The notes: generated by a model from the letters alone, not told the origin. A stretch of 64,000 nt of DNA from DASSWB01 sp035705495 (GCA_035705495.1 DASSWB010000021.1:19602-83601); one strand, 5' to 3'; counted from the stretch's first letter, positions 8,228 through 16,513 are shown. Numbers and translations are program-made.

Positions 8228-8677
8228 ATGGAATTAATACTTAAGCAAGACGTAGAGAAATTAGGTTTCAAAGATGATGTCGTGGATGTAAAACCAGGAT
8301 ATGGTAGAAATTTTTTAATCCCTCAAGGCGCTGCAATATTGGCTACTCCTTCGGCACGAAAAGTTTTGGAGGAAACGTTGAAACAACGTTCTTATAAAGA
8401 GCAAAAGGAAATTAAGGCAGCAAAGGAACAAGCAGAAAAATTGAATTCTGTTGAAATTAAATTATCTGCAAAGTCAGGTGCTGGAGACAAACTTTTTGGA
8501 TCTTTGAATAACGCTGATTTAGCAGAGGCACTTTCTAAGGAAGGTATTGAAATTGACAAAAAATATATTAGCATAGCTGGTGGTAGTGTAAAACGTTTGG
8601 GGCAGTATGAAGCCACTTTACGTTTTCACCGAGAAGTTGTTGCTACATTTACTTTTGATGTAGTGGCAGAAGCTTAA
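8228..8677 (+). CDS. rplI: 50S ribosomal protein L9
   Basis: A 149-residue L9. The N-terminal RNA-binding domain contains KLGFKDDVVDVKPGYGRNFLIPQG (about residues 12-35). A long charged connecting helix (RSYKEQKEIKAAKEQAEKLN) and the C-terminal domain (SGAGDKLFGSLNNADLAEAL onwards) follow. It binds the base of the L1 stalk and helps keep the reading frame. It is the last gene of the operon, and a strong terminator follows within 25 bp. Confidence 0.97.
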   Translation: MELILKQDVEKLGFKDDVVDVKPGYGRNFLIPQGAAILATPSARKVLEETLKQRSYKEQKEIKAAKEQAEKLNSVEIKLSAKSGAGDKLFGSLNNADLAEALSKEGIEIDKKYISIAGGSVKRLGQYEATLRFHREVVATFTFDVVAEA

Positions 8678-8699
8678 TATTTTTTTAGTTTTAATAAAA

Positions 8700-8724
8700 G
8701 CCTACTCGATGAGTGGGCTTTTTT
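8700..8724 (+). terminator. Terminator of the rpsF-rpsR-rplI operon
   Basis: GCCTACTC and GAGTGGGC form an eight-pair stem (one G-T) around a GAT loop, followed by TTTTTT. Confidence 0.85.
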
Positions 8725-8749
8725 ATTGATTGATTTTTAACTGAATAAT

Positions 8750-9220
8750 ATGAAATACGCAAGACTCACAAAAGAACAGTTCGAAGAATTGCATCAGGAA
8801 TTTATTACTTTTCTTTCCTCGCAGTCAATTACGGTTGATGAGTGGCAGGAAATAAAAGATAACAAACCTCAACTTGCAGAGGAGGAACTTGATGTGTTTA
8901 GTGATATGGTTTGGGAAGCCGTTTTGGACAAGGCCGAATTTTTGGAACATTTTTCAAAACAGCAGATTTTTCTCTTTCGTATCATGCATGATGCAATGAA
9001 ATTAGTTGCCATTAAAGTAGATAATGATGCCATTGATATTACTACCAAAGAAGGTTATGCGTGGCTTCAAGATAACTTAATGGACGAATCGGTCAATATA
9101 TTTAAATCATCAAAATCAATTTCTGAACAGAGAAACAGGGATATATTCGCTCTAATCCAACAGGGGGCCGTAATAACCAAAGGAGATTTGTTTACATATT
9201 TTGAAGAAAGGCTAAAATAA
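8750..9220 (+). CDS. DUF6495-like conserved protein
   Basis: A 156-residue soluble acidic protein starting MKYARLTKEQFEELHQEF. From memory it matches a conserved Flavobacteriia family now called DUF6495; this needs a profile search. It has no signal peptide or membrane segment and no catalytic motif I can recognise. Helix-rich stretches such as EELDVFSDMVWEAVLDKAEFLEHF dominate, and the final part KQGAVITKGDLFTYF-like segment is conserved in the relatives I recall. It has its own position after the L9 terminator and ends 4 bp before the convergent permease gene. Function unknown. Confidence 0.72.
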   Translation: MKYARLTKEQFEELHQEFITFLSSQSITVDEWQEIKDNKPQLAEEELDVFSDMVWEAVLDKAEFLEHFSKQQIFLFRIMHDAMKLVAIKVDNDAIDITTKEGYAWLQDNLMDESVNIFKSSKSISEQRNRDIFALIQQGAVITKGDLFTYFEERLK

Positions 9221-9224
9221 AGCC

Positions 9225-10466
9225 TTATTCATACCGTAAGGATTCTATAGGATCCTGCTTTGCAGCTTTTACTGCGGGATAACTTCCAGCGATTATTGCG
9301 ACTAAAATAGTAATTCCGGTTGCCCAAAATATTGCCACCCAAGGAGTTGTAAAATCAAAATCGGCTGCTGCGGAAACTGCTATTCCAATTAAAATTCCCA
9401 ATAATATTCCCAAAATACCGCCCAGTTGACCAATAATCAATGTTTCCATAAAAAATTGAGTGGCAATGGTACCACTTTTTGCGCCTAAAGCTTTTCTTAC
9501 TCCGATTTCCTTGGTTCTTTCGGTTACCGAAACCAACATAATATTCATGAGCGCAATAGAAGAACCGAATATGGTAATAATAGAGATGATCCAAGCTGCA
9601 ATTTCTAGATAACCCGTAATGGAAAGAATTCGGTTAATCAAATCTTCGCTTCGTTCCAGTCCAAAGTTATTTTCTTCAACCGGATTCAATTTTCTAATAT
9701 TTCGGAAGGTGATAATGGCTTCGTCTTGGGCAGCTTCCAATAATTCCTTTTTATCTACTTTAACACTTATGCCATAATTTATATTCGGCTGCGTGAAAAT
9801 TGAACGTGCTACTTGCATAGGAATCAGCACCCGTAAATCTTGATTGTTTCCAAAAGTAGAACCTTCTGATTTTAATACACCAATTACCTTGAATTTTACT
9901 CCCCTTACACTTATCGTTTTGTTGATTGGATTTTCATCTTTAAAAAGACCATCTTTAAAATCGGAACCCAGAATACAAACATGATTGTTGTTTTCAATAT
10001 CAAAATATGTAAATTCACGACCTTCTTCCAATTCCAATCCGGAGTTTGAAATATAATGCTCATTGACTCCAAGCACCGAAACCTCTGGATCCGTTTTTTC
10101 TGCTTCATGTTTTACCTCGGCACCGGATGTTCCTACAAAAGATAGGGAAGTTCTAGTGTAAGGATAATTGAATCGATCCTTAAATTCCTTGGCTTCACGA
10201 TAAGAAATTATTGGATTTATTTTTTCAATCTCACCACTACCTTGTGTACGGACTTCAAACTCGTACCGCTGTATATTAAAGGTATTCGCTCCCATTGAAG
10301 CAAAATCATTGCTGATAGTATTCTCTAAAGCCGATACTGCACTTAAAATACCTACCAAAGCAGTGATTCCAATGGCAATAATCAATACAGTAAGAATGGT
10401 TCTTAGAAGTTGACTTTTAATAGAATCGAATGCGATTCTAATATTTTCTTTCAGAAGTGGGAACAT
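9225..10466 (-). CDS. ABC transporter permease, MacB/FtsX type
   Basis: A 413-residue permease with the MacB topology: one N-terminal helix (about residues 20-43, LRTILTVLIIAIGITALVGI), a large extracytoplasmic MacB-type domain (about 45-270), then three helices near the C-terminus. The conserved GVRKALGAK coupling segment, which contacts the ATPase, lies near residue 325. The protein ends PIESLRYE, as many family members do. Such permeases drive mechanotransmission across the envelope, exporting lipoproteins, peptides or drugs, rather than transport through the membrane itself. No ATPase gene is adjacent; the LolD-like ATPase at 30741-31403 could serve it in trans, which is only a guess. Confidence 0.9.
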   Translation of the reverse strand: MFPLLKENIRIAFDSIKSQLLRTILTVLIIAIGITALVGILSAVSALENTISNDFASMGANTFNIQRYEFEVRTQGSGEIEKINPIISYREAKEFKDRFNYPYTRTSLSFVGTSGAEVKHEAEKTDPEVSVLGVNEHYISNSGLELEEGREFTYFDIENNNHVCILGSDFKDGLFKDENPINKTISVRGVKFKVIGVLKSEGSTFGNNQDLRVLIPMQVARSIFTQPNINYGISVKVDKKELLEAAQDEAIITFRNIRKLNPVEENNFGLERSEDLINRILSITGYLEIAAWIISIITIFGSSIALMNIMLVSVTERTKEIGVRKALGAKSGTIATQFFMETLIIGQLGGILGILLGILIGIAVSAAADFDFTTPWVAIFWATGITILVAIIAGSYPAVKAAKQDPIESLRYE

Positions 10467-10683
10467 TTAAACAAAAATGAATGTGTTTATCAGACGAGCT
10501 GACGTAAATTTTGTTACGAATATAGGATAAATTAACAAGAATTTTGGAATAATTATAGAAACCCTAATTCCCACAATCCCTTTAAACATGCCGTTTGTCG
10601 TCAAAACACAGCATTTTATCGATAAAAAATTATTAAATTCCGATTTTATGTTGTTAATTTGGGTATAATTTAATGTTAAAGGA

Positions 10684-11400
10684 ATGGGGAAAAATTACAT
10701 AAGTCTCTTGATTTTACTTTTACCCGTTGTTTTGTTTTCGCAAAATGTTGGTGTAAATACATCCAATCCACAGCAAAAGCTTCATTTGGCTGGTGAAGAC
10801 TCAAATATTCGTGTGGACGCATTTAATAGTTCAAATAACATTAATAATACCAGTGCTACCGTTACCGCTCCTCTTTATGTAGATAGTGAAGGGGTTTTGA
10901 ACTTAAATTTTGAACCTTTTTACACGAGCGATGGAGACGACTTTGACGGATCGCTTCCAAGTGCTTTCATTTATCAAGAAGTAGGACAAGTTGAAGAGGT
11001 AGAACAAATTTTATATACAAAAGTAGTTTACGTTCCTCGTCCCTCTTACATCCATATTAATTACAGTATTAGTTTTTCTGTGAGTGAAACGCCCTCGGAT
11101 GCTTTGATAACTGATGGATTATCGCGTCTCATAAAAACTTTCATTACTGTTGACGGCATCGTTTCAACAATTGACGGTCTTACCCGAGAATATGGAAAAG
11201 TTGCACAATGTTACATAAATGAGGATTCTAAAGGTGCCAATCAAGTCCTTTTTAATAGTGCTTCTGCATATATTCTCCTTCCTGAAGGAACTCATACAAT
11301 AAATTTTTACGGGGCAGTGTCAAGCGATTCCAGTGGGGCAAAATCTACCTACGTAAATTTTGGCTTAGCTCAAGATATGTTATTAATGAGACTTTATTAA
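10684..11400 (+). CDS. Secreted beta-rich protein, first of three tandem paralogues
   Basis: A 238-residue protein with a signal peptide (LISLLILLLPVVLFSQ-type core) followed at once by VGVNTSNPQQKLHLAG. This G-x-N/G-T-x-N-P-xxx-LH pattern is frequent at the N-terminus of secreted proteins of Bacteroidota, including tail-fibre-like ones. The rest is predicted beta-rich, with a DGLSRLIKTF segment in the middle, QCYIN, and a late AYILLPEGTHTINFYG stretch; all have counterparts in the next two genes. No type IX secretion C-terminal domain or catalytic motif is visible. It is 11 bp from the next gene, so the three form one operon. I do not recognise a function. Confidence 0.75.
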   Translation: MGKNYISLLILLLPVVLFSQNVGVNTSNPQQKLHLAGEDSNIRVDAFNSSNNINNTSATVTAPLYVDSEGVLNLNFEPFYTSDGDDFDGSLPSAFIYQEVGQVEEVEQILYTKVVYVPRPSYIHINYSISFSVSETPSDALITDGLSRLIKTFITVDGIVSTIDGLTREYGKVAQCYINEDSKGANQVLFNSASAYILLPEGTHTINFYGAVSSDSSGAKSTYVNFGLAQDMLLMRLY

Positions 11401-11411
11401 AACCGGAAAAA

Positions 11412-12101
11412 ATGAAATACATTCTACTTTTTTGTTTTTTGACCTTTTCTGTCTCTGCTCAAGTTGGGATAGGAACAGAGAATCCTGAGAATGATTTACA
11501 TGTTGCAGGAGAGAATTCTACCATACGTATTGAGGGTTTGAATACTGCGAATAACCCAGTAAATGAAGGTGCGAAAGCAAGGGTCTTTATCGAATCGGAC
11601 GGGGATTTCACCTTACAGAATTCGGCTGATAATACAAATTCCCTCCATTTTATAGTGCAATCGTCTGATAATTTAGCTACGCATCAAGTTTTTGAACACA
11701 TAGGTGATCTCGAATCGGAAACCTATTTAATTTATGAGCAAGAATTAAATTCAGAATCTCATTCGTATGTAGAACTAAAATATAATTTCTCGTATGCGGT
11801 ATACAAAGACTTTGTCAACACACTATCTTTTACCCGCATTACCGACGGTCAGTCACGCGTGATAAAAACATATTTTACGGTAGATGACGATCCGATACAA
11901 TATGGTCAAATTAGCCAAATATATTACAATAAACATACATTTGGGGGAACCGGTTTTTTCTTTAATAATGGACATGGTTATGTATTGCTTTCTCAAGGAA
12001 ATCATGTCATAAAATTTTATGTTGAAATACTAAGTGCTGCTGATACCGTAGTAGTGGTAGGTGGAGCTCAGGACTCGCTGAAAATTAGATTATATCAATA
12101 A
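11412..12101 (+). CDS. Secreted beta-rich protein, second of three tandem paralogues
   Basis: A 229-residue relative of the flanking genes. The signal peptide is MKYILLFCFLTFSVSAQ, directly followed by VGIGTENPENDLHVAG. The shared central segment reads DGQSRVIKTYFTVDD, then GQISQIYYN and GYVLLSQGNHVIKFYV. The order and spacing of these blocks match the first gene, which supports tandem duplication followed by strong divergence. The mature part is acidic and lacks cysteine pairs, so it has no obvious disulphide frame. It starts 11 bp after the first gene and ends 4 bp before the third. Function unknown; a jelly-roll (TNF/C1q-like) fold is a guess from the strand pattern. Confidence 0.74.
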   Translation: MKYILLFCFLTFSVSAQVGIGTENPENDLHVAGENSTIRIEGLNTANNPVNEGAKARVFIESDGDFTLQNSADNTNSLHFIVQSSDNLATHQVFEHIGDLESETYLIYEQELNSESHSYVELKYNFSYAVYKDFVNTLSFTRITDGQSRVIKTYFTVDDDPIQYGQISQIYYNKHTFGGTGFFFNNGHGYVLLSQGNHVIKFYVEILSAADTVVVVGGAQDSLKIRLYQ

Positions 12102-12105
12102 AATT

Positions 12106-12846
12106 ATGAAAAGAAAACTATTTATCTTGTTATTTTTTCCATTTGTTGGTTTTTCACAGGTGGGGATAAATCAAGAAAATCCGCAGCAAACGGTACACGT
12201 TGGAGGTGCCAATTCTTCTGTAAAAGTTGAAGGTCTCAATATGGTAAACAATCCCGATAATTTAGGAGCGGGATCGGTCACGCGGGTATTTGTAGATGCT
12301 GAAGGGGATTTGGTATTGGGTACTACGGAAGATAATATCATTTTTATTCTGGATGATGAAAATTACATTCCAGATGCTAACGACAAAAAAGTAGTACAAA
12401 CTGGAACTGGTGATAATTTTACTAAAATAGAAGTGAATAATTATACTTTTCCATCCGTAATAATGGCAGACGATGGTATTATGGAAATAAATTATTCCAT
12501 TAGTTGGTATATTCGAAGAAATAATAGTGAAAAAGTTGCTGATGGTGCAGGTCGTACCGTTCGTACCATTGTCTACATTTATGATGTTGGTGCTGGAACC
12601 TTCCTAACGGATGAAAATGGAGTGGAAAAAACCTTTGGAATTACAGGTCAGTTTTATTCCAATAATAATGAAAGAATGGGCGCCCACGGATTTTTCTACA
12701 ACACGGGCTCAGATTACGTCCAAGTTCCGGCAGGTGAATACAGATTAATTTTTGGTGGATTGGTTGGCGCTTATCCCGATACTGATAACACCTATGTATG
12801 GTTTGGAGGCGAAAAGGATCAGGTTCAGGTAATCGCACATTATTGA
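12106..12846 (+). CDS. Secreted beta-rich protein, third of three tandem paralogues
   Basis: A 246-residue protein with the signal peptide KLFILLFFPFVGFSQ, then VGINQENPQQTVHVGG. The family blocks are DGAGRTVRTIVYIYD, GQFYSNN and DYVQVPAGEYRLIFGG. The RT in place of the KT of its sisters is one of several divergences. It ends with QVQVIAHY, without a sorting domain. No terminator is visible in the 62 bp before hisS. The family might be an adhesin, a matrix component or a base for a larger fibre; the sequence alone does not decide. The paralogy is read by eye, not from a scored alignment. Confidence 0.74.
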   Translation: MKRKLFILLFFPFVGFSQVGINQENPQQTVHVGGANSSVKVEGLNMVNNPDNLGAGSVTRVFVDAEGDLVLGTTEDNIIFILDDENYIPDANDKKVVQTGTGDNFTKIEVNNYTFPSVIMADDGIMEINYSISWYIRRNNSEKVADGAGRTVRTIVYIYDVGAGTFLTDENGVEKTFGITGQFYSNNNERMGAHGFFYNTGSDYVQVPAGEYRLIFGGLVGAYPDTDNTYVWFGGEKDQVQVIAHY

Positions 12847-12908
12847 CCTTCCAGCATCTGCCATTTCTTTTATTTTCCCGATATTTGCTGTCATAACAAT
12901 CTTTAAAA

Positions 12909-14276
12909 ATGGCGCAAAAACCATCGCTTCCAAAAGGCACTCGGGACTTTTCTCCTGTTGACATAGCAAAACGTAATTATATTTTTCAGATTATAAAAAC
13001 TGAATTTGAAAAATTTGGATTTCAGCCTATTGAAACTCCAAGTTTTGAGAATTCCGATACTTTAATGGGAAAATACGGAGAAGAAGGGGATAGGTTGATC
13101 TTTAAAATATTGAATTCTGGAGATTTTTTAGGCAAAATTGATGACGAGGCTTTAACTACCAAAAACAGTCAAAAAATCACAGCATTAATAAGTGAAAAAG
13201 CATTAAGGTACGACTTAACTGTACCTTTTGCACGCTATGTTGTGCAGCATCAGAATGAAATCGTTTTTCCTTTTAAGCGTTTTCAAATTCAACCCGTGTG
13301 GAGAGCAGATCGACCTCAAAAAGGAAGATATAGGGAATTTTATCAGTGCGATGCAGATATCGTAGGGAGTACAAGTTTATGGCAGGAAGTCGAGTTAATT
13401 CATCTTTACGACTCGGTTTTTACAAAGCTGAAAATTGATGGAACCAAGATAAAAATCAATAATCGGAAAATACTTTCTGGTTTAGCTGAAGTTATCGGAG
13501 AGGAAGACAAATTACTCGAATTTACTACAGCCTTGGACAAACTGGATAAAATAGGTGAAGAAGGCATCATAAAAGAAATGCAGGAAAAAGGTATTTCTGA
13601 TTCTGCCATAGCCAAATTAAATCCGATTTTAAAAATATCTGGCGCTTTCTCAGAAAAAATTGAAAATTTAAAAAACGTACTGGTCACTTCTGAAATTGGG
13701 AAAAAAGGCATTGAAGAATTGGAATTTTTACGGCAAGCCATATCAAATTTACCTTTAAAAACAGCTACGTTGGAATTTGATCTAACTCTCGCGCGTGGAC
13801 TTAATTATTATACCGGAGCGATTTTGGAAGTGGCTGCACCAGAAAATGTAGCTTTGGGTTCAATTGGAGGTGGTGGTAGGTATGATGATCTTACAGGTAT
13901 TTTCGGATTAAAGGATGTGAGTGGAGTTGGAGTATCTTTTGGCCTAGATCGTATTTATTTGGTAATGGAGGAATTGAATCTGTTTCCAGACACCTTGAAG
14001 CTTTCCACCGAGGTGCTTTTCCTCAACTTTGGCGACACCGAAGCCTTATATGCTTACCGTGCTATTATGGAATTAAGAAAACACGGAATCTCTGCGGAAT
14101 TGTATCCGGAAAGCGCAAAGGTAAAGAAGCAAATGAACTATGCGAACAAGCGAGAAATACCTTTTGTTGTTTTGGTAGGTGAGGAAGAGATAAAACAAGA
14201 AAAATTTACGCTGAAAAACATGAAAACGGGAGAACAGGAATGTCTGTTGCTTTCGGAAATACTGGAAAAATTTTAA
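12909..14276 (+). CDS. hisS: Histidyl-tRNA synthetase
   Basis: A 455-residue class II synthetase that charges tRNA-His with histidine. Motif 1 lies near FQPIETPSFENSDTL, motif 2 near QPVWRADRPQKGRYREFYQCD, and the histidine-specific signature LARGLNYYTGAILEV comes before motif 3 (GGGGRYDDLTGIFG and the following GLDRIYL). The C-terminal anticodon-binding domain holds the YPESAKVKKQMNYANKREIP segment. Length is within the usual range of this bacterial subtype. The gene follows the secreted triplet on the same strand but is unlikely to be functionally linked. A weak AT-rich hairpin overlaps its stop. Confidence 0.97.
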   Translation: MAQKPSLPKGTRDFSPVDIAKRNYIFQIIKTEFEKFGFQPIETPSFENSDTLMGKYGEEGDRLIFKILNSGDFLGKIDDEALTTKNSQKITALISEKALRYDLTVPFARYVVQHQNEIVFPFKRFQIQPVWRADRPQKGRYREFYQCDADIVGSTSLWQEVELIHLYDSVFTKLKIDGTKIKINNRKILSGLAEVIGEEDKLLEFTTALDKLDKIGEEGIIKEMQEKGISDSAIAKLNPILKISGAFSEKIENLKNVLVTSEIGKKGIEELEFLRQAISNLPLKTATLEFDLTLARGLNYYTGAILEVAAPENVALGSIGGGGRYDDLTGIFGLKDVSGVGVSFGLDRIYLVMEELNLFPDTLKLSTEVLFLNFGDTEALYAYRAIMELRKHGISAELYPESAKVKKQMNYANKREIPFVVLVGEEEIKQEKFTLKNMKTGEQECLLLSEILEKF

Positions 14277-14302
14277 TAGAAAATACTTATTTTTCTATTT
14301 TC
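14275..14302 (+). terminator. Weak terminator-like hairpin at the hisS stop
   Basis: AATAGAAAA pairs with TTTTCTATT around a 7-nt loop and is followed by TT. All but two pairs are A-T, and the stem begins inside the stop codon, so activity is uncertain. Confidence 0.35.
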
Positions 14303-14320
14303 AAAAACTTCTAAAAAGAG

Positions 14321-14394
14321 TAGCGAGAGGGGGGCACGATCCCCCGACCTCCGGGTTATGAATCCGACGCTCTAACCAACTGAGCTACCTCGCC
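14321..14394 (-). tRNA. tRNA-Met (anticodon CAT)
   Basis: The minus strand from 14394 to 14321 folds as a cloverleaf of 74 nt. The acceptor stem starts GGCGAGG and pairs with TCTCGCT using G-U at both ends. The D arm is GCTC/GAGC, the anticodon loop TTCATAA gives CAT, and the T arm is five G-C pairs. CCA is not encoded. The anticodon stem has an A-C mismatch next to the loop. The sequence lacks the C1-A72 mismatch of bacterial initiators, so an elongator is likelier; a tRNA-Ile read by a lysidine-modified CAT is the other option. Confidence 0.93.
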
Positions 14395-14464
14395 ATTCAA
14401 AAAATATATAATACGGAAAATAACTTGCCATTTATGAGCTTGTAAAGCTTCCCTAATGCGGGTG

Positions 14465-14495
14465 CAAATATAAAAACTATTTGTATTGGCGCAAA
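14465..14495 (-). promoter_or_regulatory. Promoter of the tRNA-Met gene
   Basis: On the minus strand TTTG (14495-14492), a 19-bp spacer and TATATTTG (14472-14465) match the consensus exactly, about 70 bp upstream of the mature tRNA. Confidence 0.8.
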
Positions 14496-14580
14496 CAATA
14501 AATTCCAAAATATTTAAATTGTTTTCTTTTGTAGATTCTAATTAATATCTATATTGCTGCAAACATAATTTCAGCCCTAA

Positions 14581-14967
14581 ATGGAAGAAAAGATAAAGTT
14601 TGAAATGGAGTTTCCTATACAGGCCTCGCCGGCTTTACTCTATCAATATATTTCAACACCTTCAGGTTTAAGTGAATGGTTTTCGGATAATGTTAACTCT
14701 CGTGGAGAGCTTTTTACATTTATATGGGAAGGGAGTGAAGAAAAGGCAAAATTGCTAAGTAAGAAAAGTGGGGAAAGAGTGAAATATCAATGGATTGAAG
14801 ACGAAGATCTTCCGTACTTTTTTGAATTGCGAATTCAAGTGGATGAAATCACCAAGGATGTTTCAATCATGGTAACAGATTTTTCTGAAGAAGATGAAGT
14901 GGATGAGTCCAAAATGCTTTGGGAAAATATGATTTCAAACCTCAAGCAAGTGTTGGGATCTGTGTAA
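14581..14967 (+). CDS. START-like domain protein
   Basis: A 128-residue single-domain protein of the SRPBCC/START-like fold, related to AHSA1-type proteins. It opens KIKFEMEFPIQASPALLYQYISTPSGLSEWF, the usual N-terminal strand and first helix of the fold. FTFIWEGSEEKAKLL and ending helix ENMISNLKQVLGSV follow. The fold forms a hydrophobic ligand pocket, but the ligand is unknown. It sits upstream of the class IV aminotransferase in an arrangement I recall as common in Flavobacteriia. A hairpin and T run directly after it end its transcript. Confidence 0.82.
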   Translation: MEEKIKFEMEFPIQASPALLYQYISTPSGLSEWFSDNVNSRGELFTFIWEGSEEKAKLLSKKSGERVKYQWIEDEDLPYFFELRIQVDEITKDVSIMVTDFSEEDEVDESKMLWENMISNLKQVLGSV

Positions 14968-14984
14968 AAACTTATTATTATACT

Positions 14985-14992
14985 TACCTTTG
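14985..14992 (+). promoter_or_regulatory. -7 promoter element for the class IV aminotransferase
   Basis: TACCTTTG fits TAnnTTTG and lies 24 bp before the ATG. It touches the foot of the terminator hairpin of the preceding gene. Confidence 0.5.
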
Positions 14993-15016
14993 CCCTTTTT
15001 TAAAAAGGGTTTTTTT
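14993..15016 (+). terminator. Terminator abutting the aminotransferase start codon
   Basis: CCCTTTTT and AAAAAGGG pair around a minimal loop and are followed by TTTTTTT. The T run ends at the base before the ATG at 15017, so the leader of the next gene contains the hairpin itself. Confidence 0.6.
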
Positions 15017-15853
15017 ATGGTAAATATTAATGGTGAAATTACTACAGAAGAGAAAATAAGCATACACAATAGGGGTCTGGCTTATGGAGATGCGGTTTTT
15101 GAAACCATTCGCGTTATTAAATCAAACATTGTTTTTTGGGAAGATCATTATTTCAGGTTAATGGCTTCCATGCGAATTATGCGCATGGAAATCCCACAAA
15201 AATTTTCCTCTGAATTTTTGGAAACGGAAATTCTTGCTTTGGTAAAACGTAAAGGATGGGCCGAATCTGCAGTCAGGATCAAGGTTATAGTTTGCAGGAA
15301 GGAAGGTGGTTTCTATTCGCCTGAAACTTTAGAAACAAATTACATGATCTCCGCTTCCTTACTCCAAACAAATCGTTATAACATGGATACATCTGACTAT
15401 GAAATAGAATTGTTTAAAGATCATTTTGTCAATAGTGGGTTGCTCTCAAGTGTAAAAACCAATAATCGGGCGATTAACGTTTTGGGGAGTATTTTTGCAC
15501 AGGAAAATGATTATCAAAATTGTTTGCTTTTAAATGAAAAGAAAGCTATTGTTGAAGCTCTGAATGCAAATCTGTTTTTGGTTTATGGGAATCAAATAAA
15601 AACACCACCAATCCCGGATGGCTGTATCAACGGGATAACGAGAAAAAAGATAATCGAAATTATTAAGAAAAATGCGCTTTTCGAATTAATTGAAGAATCT
15701 ATTTCACCTTTTGAACTCCAAAAAGCAGATGAAATTTTTCTTTCAAATGTTATTATAGGAATCAGACCGGTAACCAAATTCAGAAAGAAGAATTATAATT
15801 TTGAAGTTTCAAGCGCGATTTTGTCTATGCTGAATGAAAAAGTGACTTCTTAA
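15017..15853 (+). CDS. Class IV (PLP-dependent) aminotransferase
   Basis: A 278-residue fold-type IV PLP enzyme. The family includes branched-chain aminotransferase, D-amino acid aminotransferase and aminodeoxychorismate lyase (PabC). The signature HNRGLAYGDAVFETIRV is at about residues 17-33, the PLP lysine is K147 in SVKTNNRA, and the cofactor-phosphate region GCINGITRKKIIEI follows. Size and N-terminus would fit a PabC/DAAT type, but substrate cannot be fixed. The ATG at 15017 is chosen over an upstream TTG at 14990 that lies inside the promoter and terminator. The gene shares its last four bases (TTAA) with the convergent yqgE-like gene. Confidence 0.9.
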   Translation: MVNINGEITTEEKISIHNRGLAYGDAVFETIRVIKSNIVFWEDHYFRLMASMRIMRMEIPQKFSSEFLETEILALVKRKGWAESAVRIKVIVCRKEGGFYSPETLETNYMISASLLQTNRYNMDTSDYEIELFKDHFVNSGLLSSVKTNNRAINVLGSIFAQENDYQNCLLLNEKKAIVEALNANLFLVYGNQIKTPPIPDGCINGITRKKIIEIIKKNALFELIEESISPFELQKADEIFLSNVIIGIRPVTKFRKKNYNFEVSSAILSMLNEKVTS

Positions 15854-16410
15854 TTATAACTTGGGTTTTCAGGAGCGTTTGACCAAATTAAATAGTCGCC
15901 TCCAAGTTCTTGCATTTTCCGTTTCCAAATACTGCTGTTAGAGTTTGCAATGATATTCTGTTGATCTTCATTTTTTATGGCAACCCAGCTATTGGCATTT
16001 AATTCTTCCATTAACTGGTCTCCATCCCATCCCGAATAACCAAGAAAAAATTTGATTTGCTTATCACTAATTGAATCCTGTTCTATAAGACTTTGAACAG
16101 TTTCAAAATTACCTCCCCAAAAAATTCCATCTGAAATTTCAATACTATTGGGGATCATTTCTGGAACATTATGGATAAAATATAAATTATCCTGTTCAAC
16201 AGGTCCACCATTATATACCTTGAAATTCTTTTTTAAATCTGGCAGTAAATCTTGAAGTGTGAATTCCAATTCTTTATTCAAAATAAACCCTATAGAACCT
16301 TTCTCGGAATGGTCCGCAACTAAAATGACCGATCTCGTAAAAGAAAGATCACCTGCAATTGAGGGTTCTGCAATTAATAACATTCCTTTTTTTGGTTTTA
16401 TAGAAATCAT
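15850..16410 (-). CDS. YqgE/AlgH family protein
   Basis: A 186-residue member of the UPF0301 family. It begins with KPKKGMLLIAEPSIAGDLSFTRSVILV, the family signature. GSIGFILNKELEFTLQDLLP, the YNGGPVEQDNLYFIHN segment, and FFLGYSGWDGDQLMEELNANSW follow. The fold is known from structural genomics but the molecular role is not established; the AlgH name comes from an alginate-related study in Pseudomonas. It lies downstream of HU on the same strand but behind HU's terminator. Confidence 0.92.
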   Translation of the reverse strand: MISIKPKKGMLLIAEPSIAGDLSFTRSVILVADHSEKGSIGFILNKELEFTLQDLLPDLKKNFKVYNGGPVEQDNLYFIHNVPEMIPNSIEISDGIFWGGNFETVQSLIEQDSISDKQIKFFLGYSGWDGDQLMEELNANSWVAIKNEDQQNIIANSNSSIWKRKMQELGGDYLIWSNAPENPSYN

Positions 16411-16483
16411 CCTATTGTCAGTTTTAATCTAAGCTAAAAAAAAAAATTGGCAGAAAAAATTTTTTATAAAAACTTTATTATAT

Positions 16484-16513
16484 AAAAAAACCCTCCGATT
16501 TACGGAGGGTTTT
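16484..16513 (-). terminator. Terminator of the HU gene
   Basis: On the minus strand AAAACCCTCCG and CGGAGGGTTTT pair over 11 bases around a TAAAT loop, followed by T residues. It is 20 bp after the HU stop. Confidence 0.88.

Noticed and set aside
10684..12846. Phage tail-fibre cluster, because of the GxGTxNPxxxLHV-like starts
   Set aside because: Each protein has a Sec signal peptide, there is no chaperone domain or other phage gene, and hisS follows directly.
12641..12964. Antisense frame across the third secreted gene and the hisS start
   Set aside because: It lies opposite two real genes, is unusually rich in Arg/Cys, and shows no family features.
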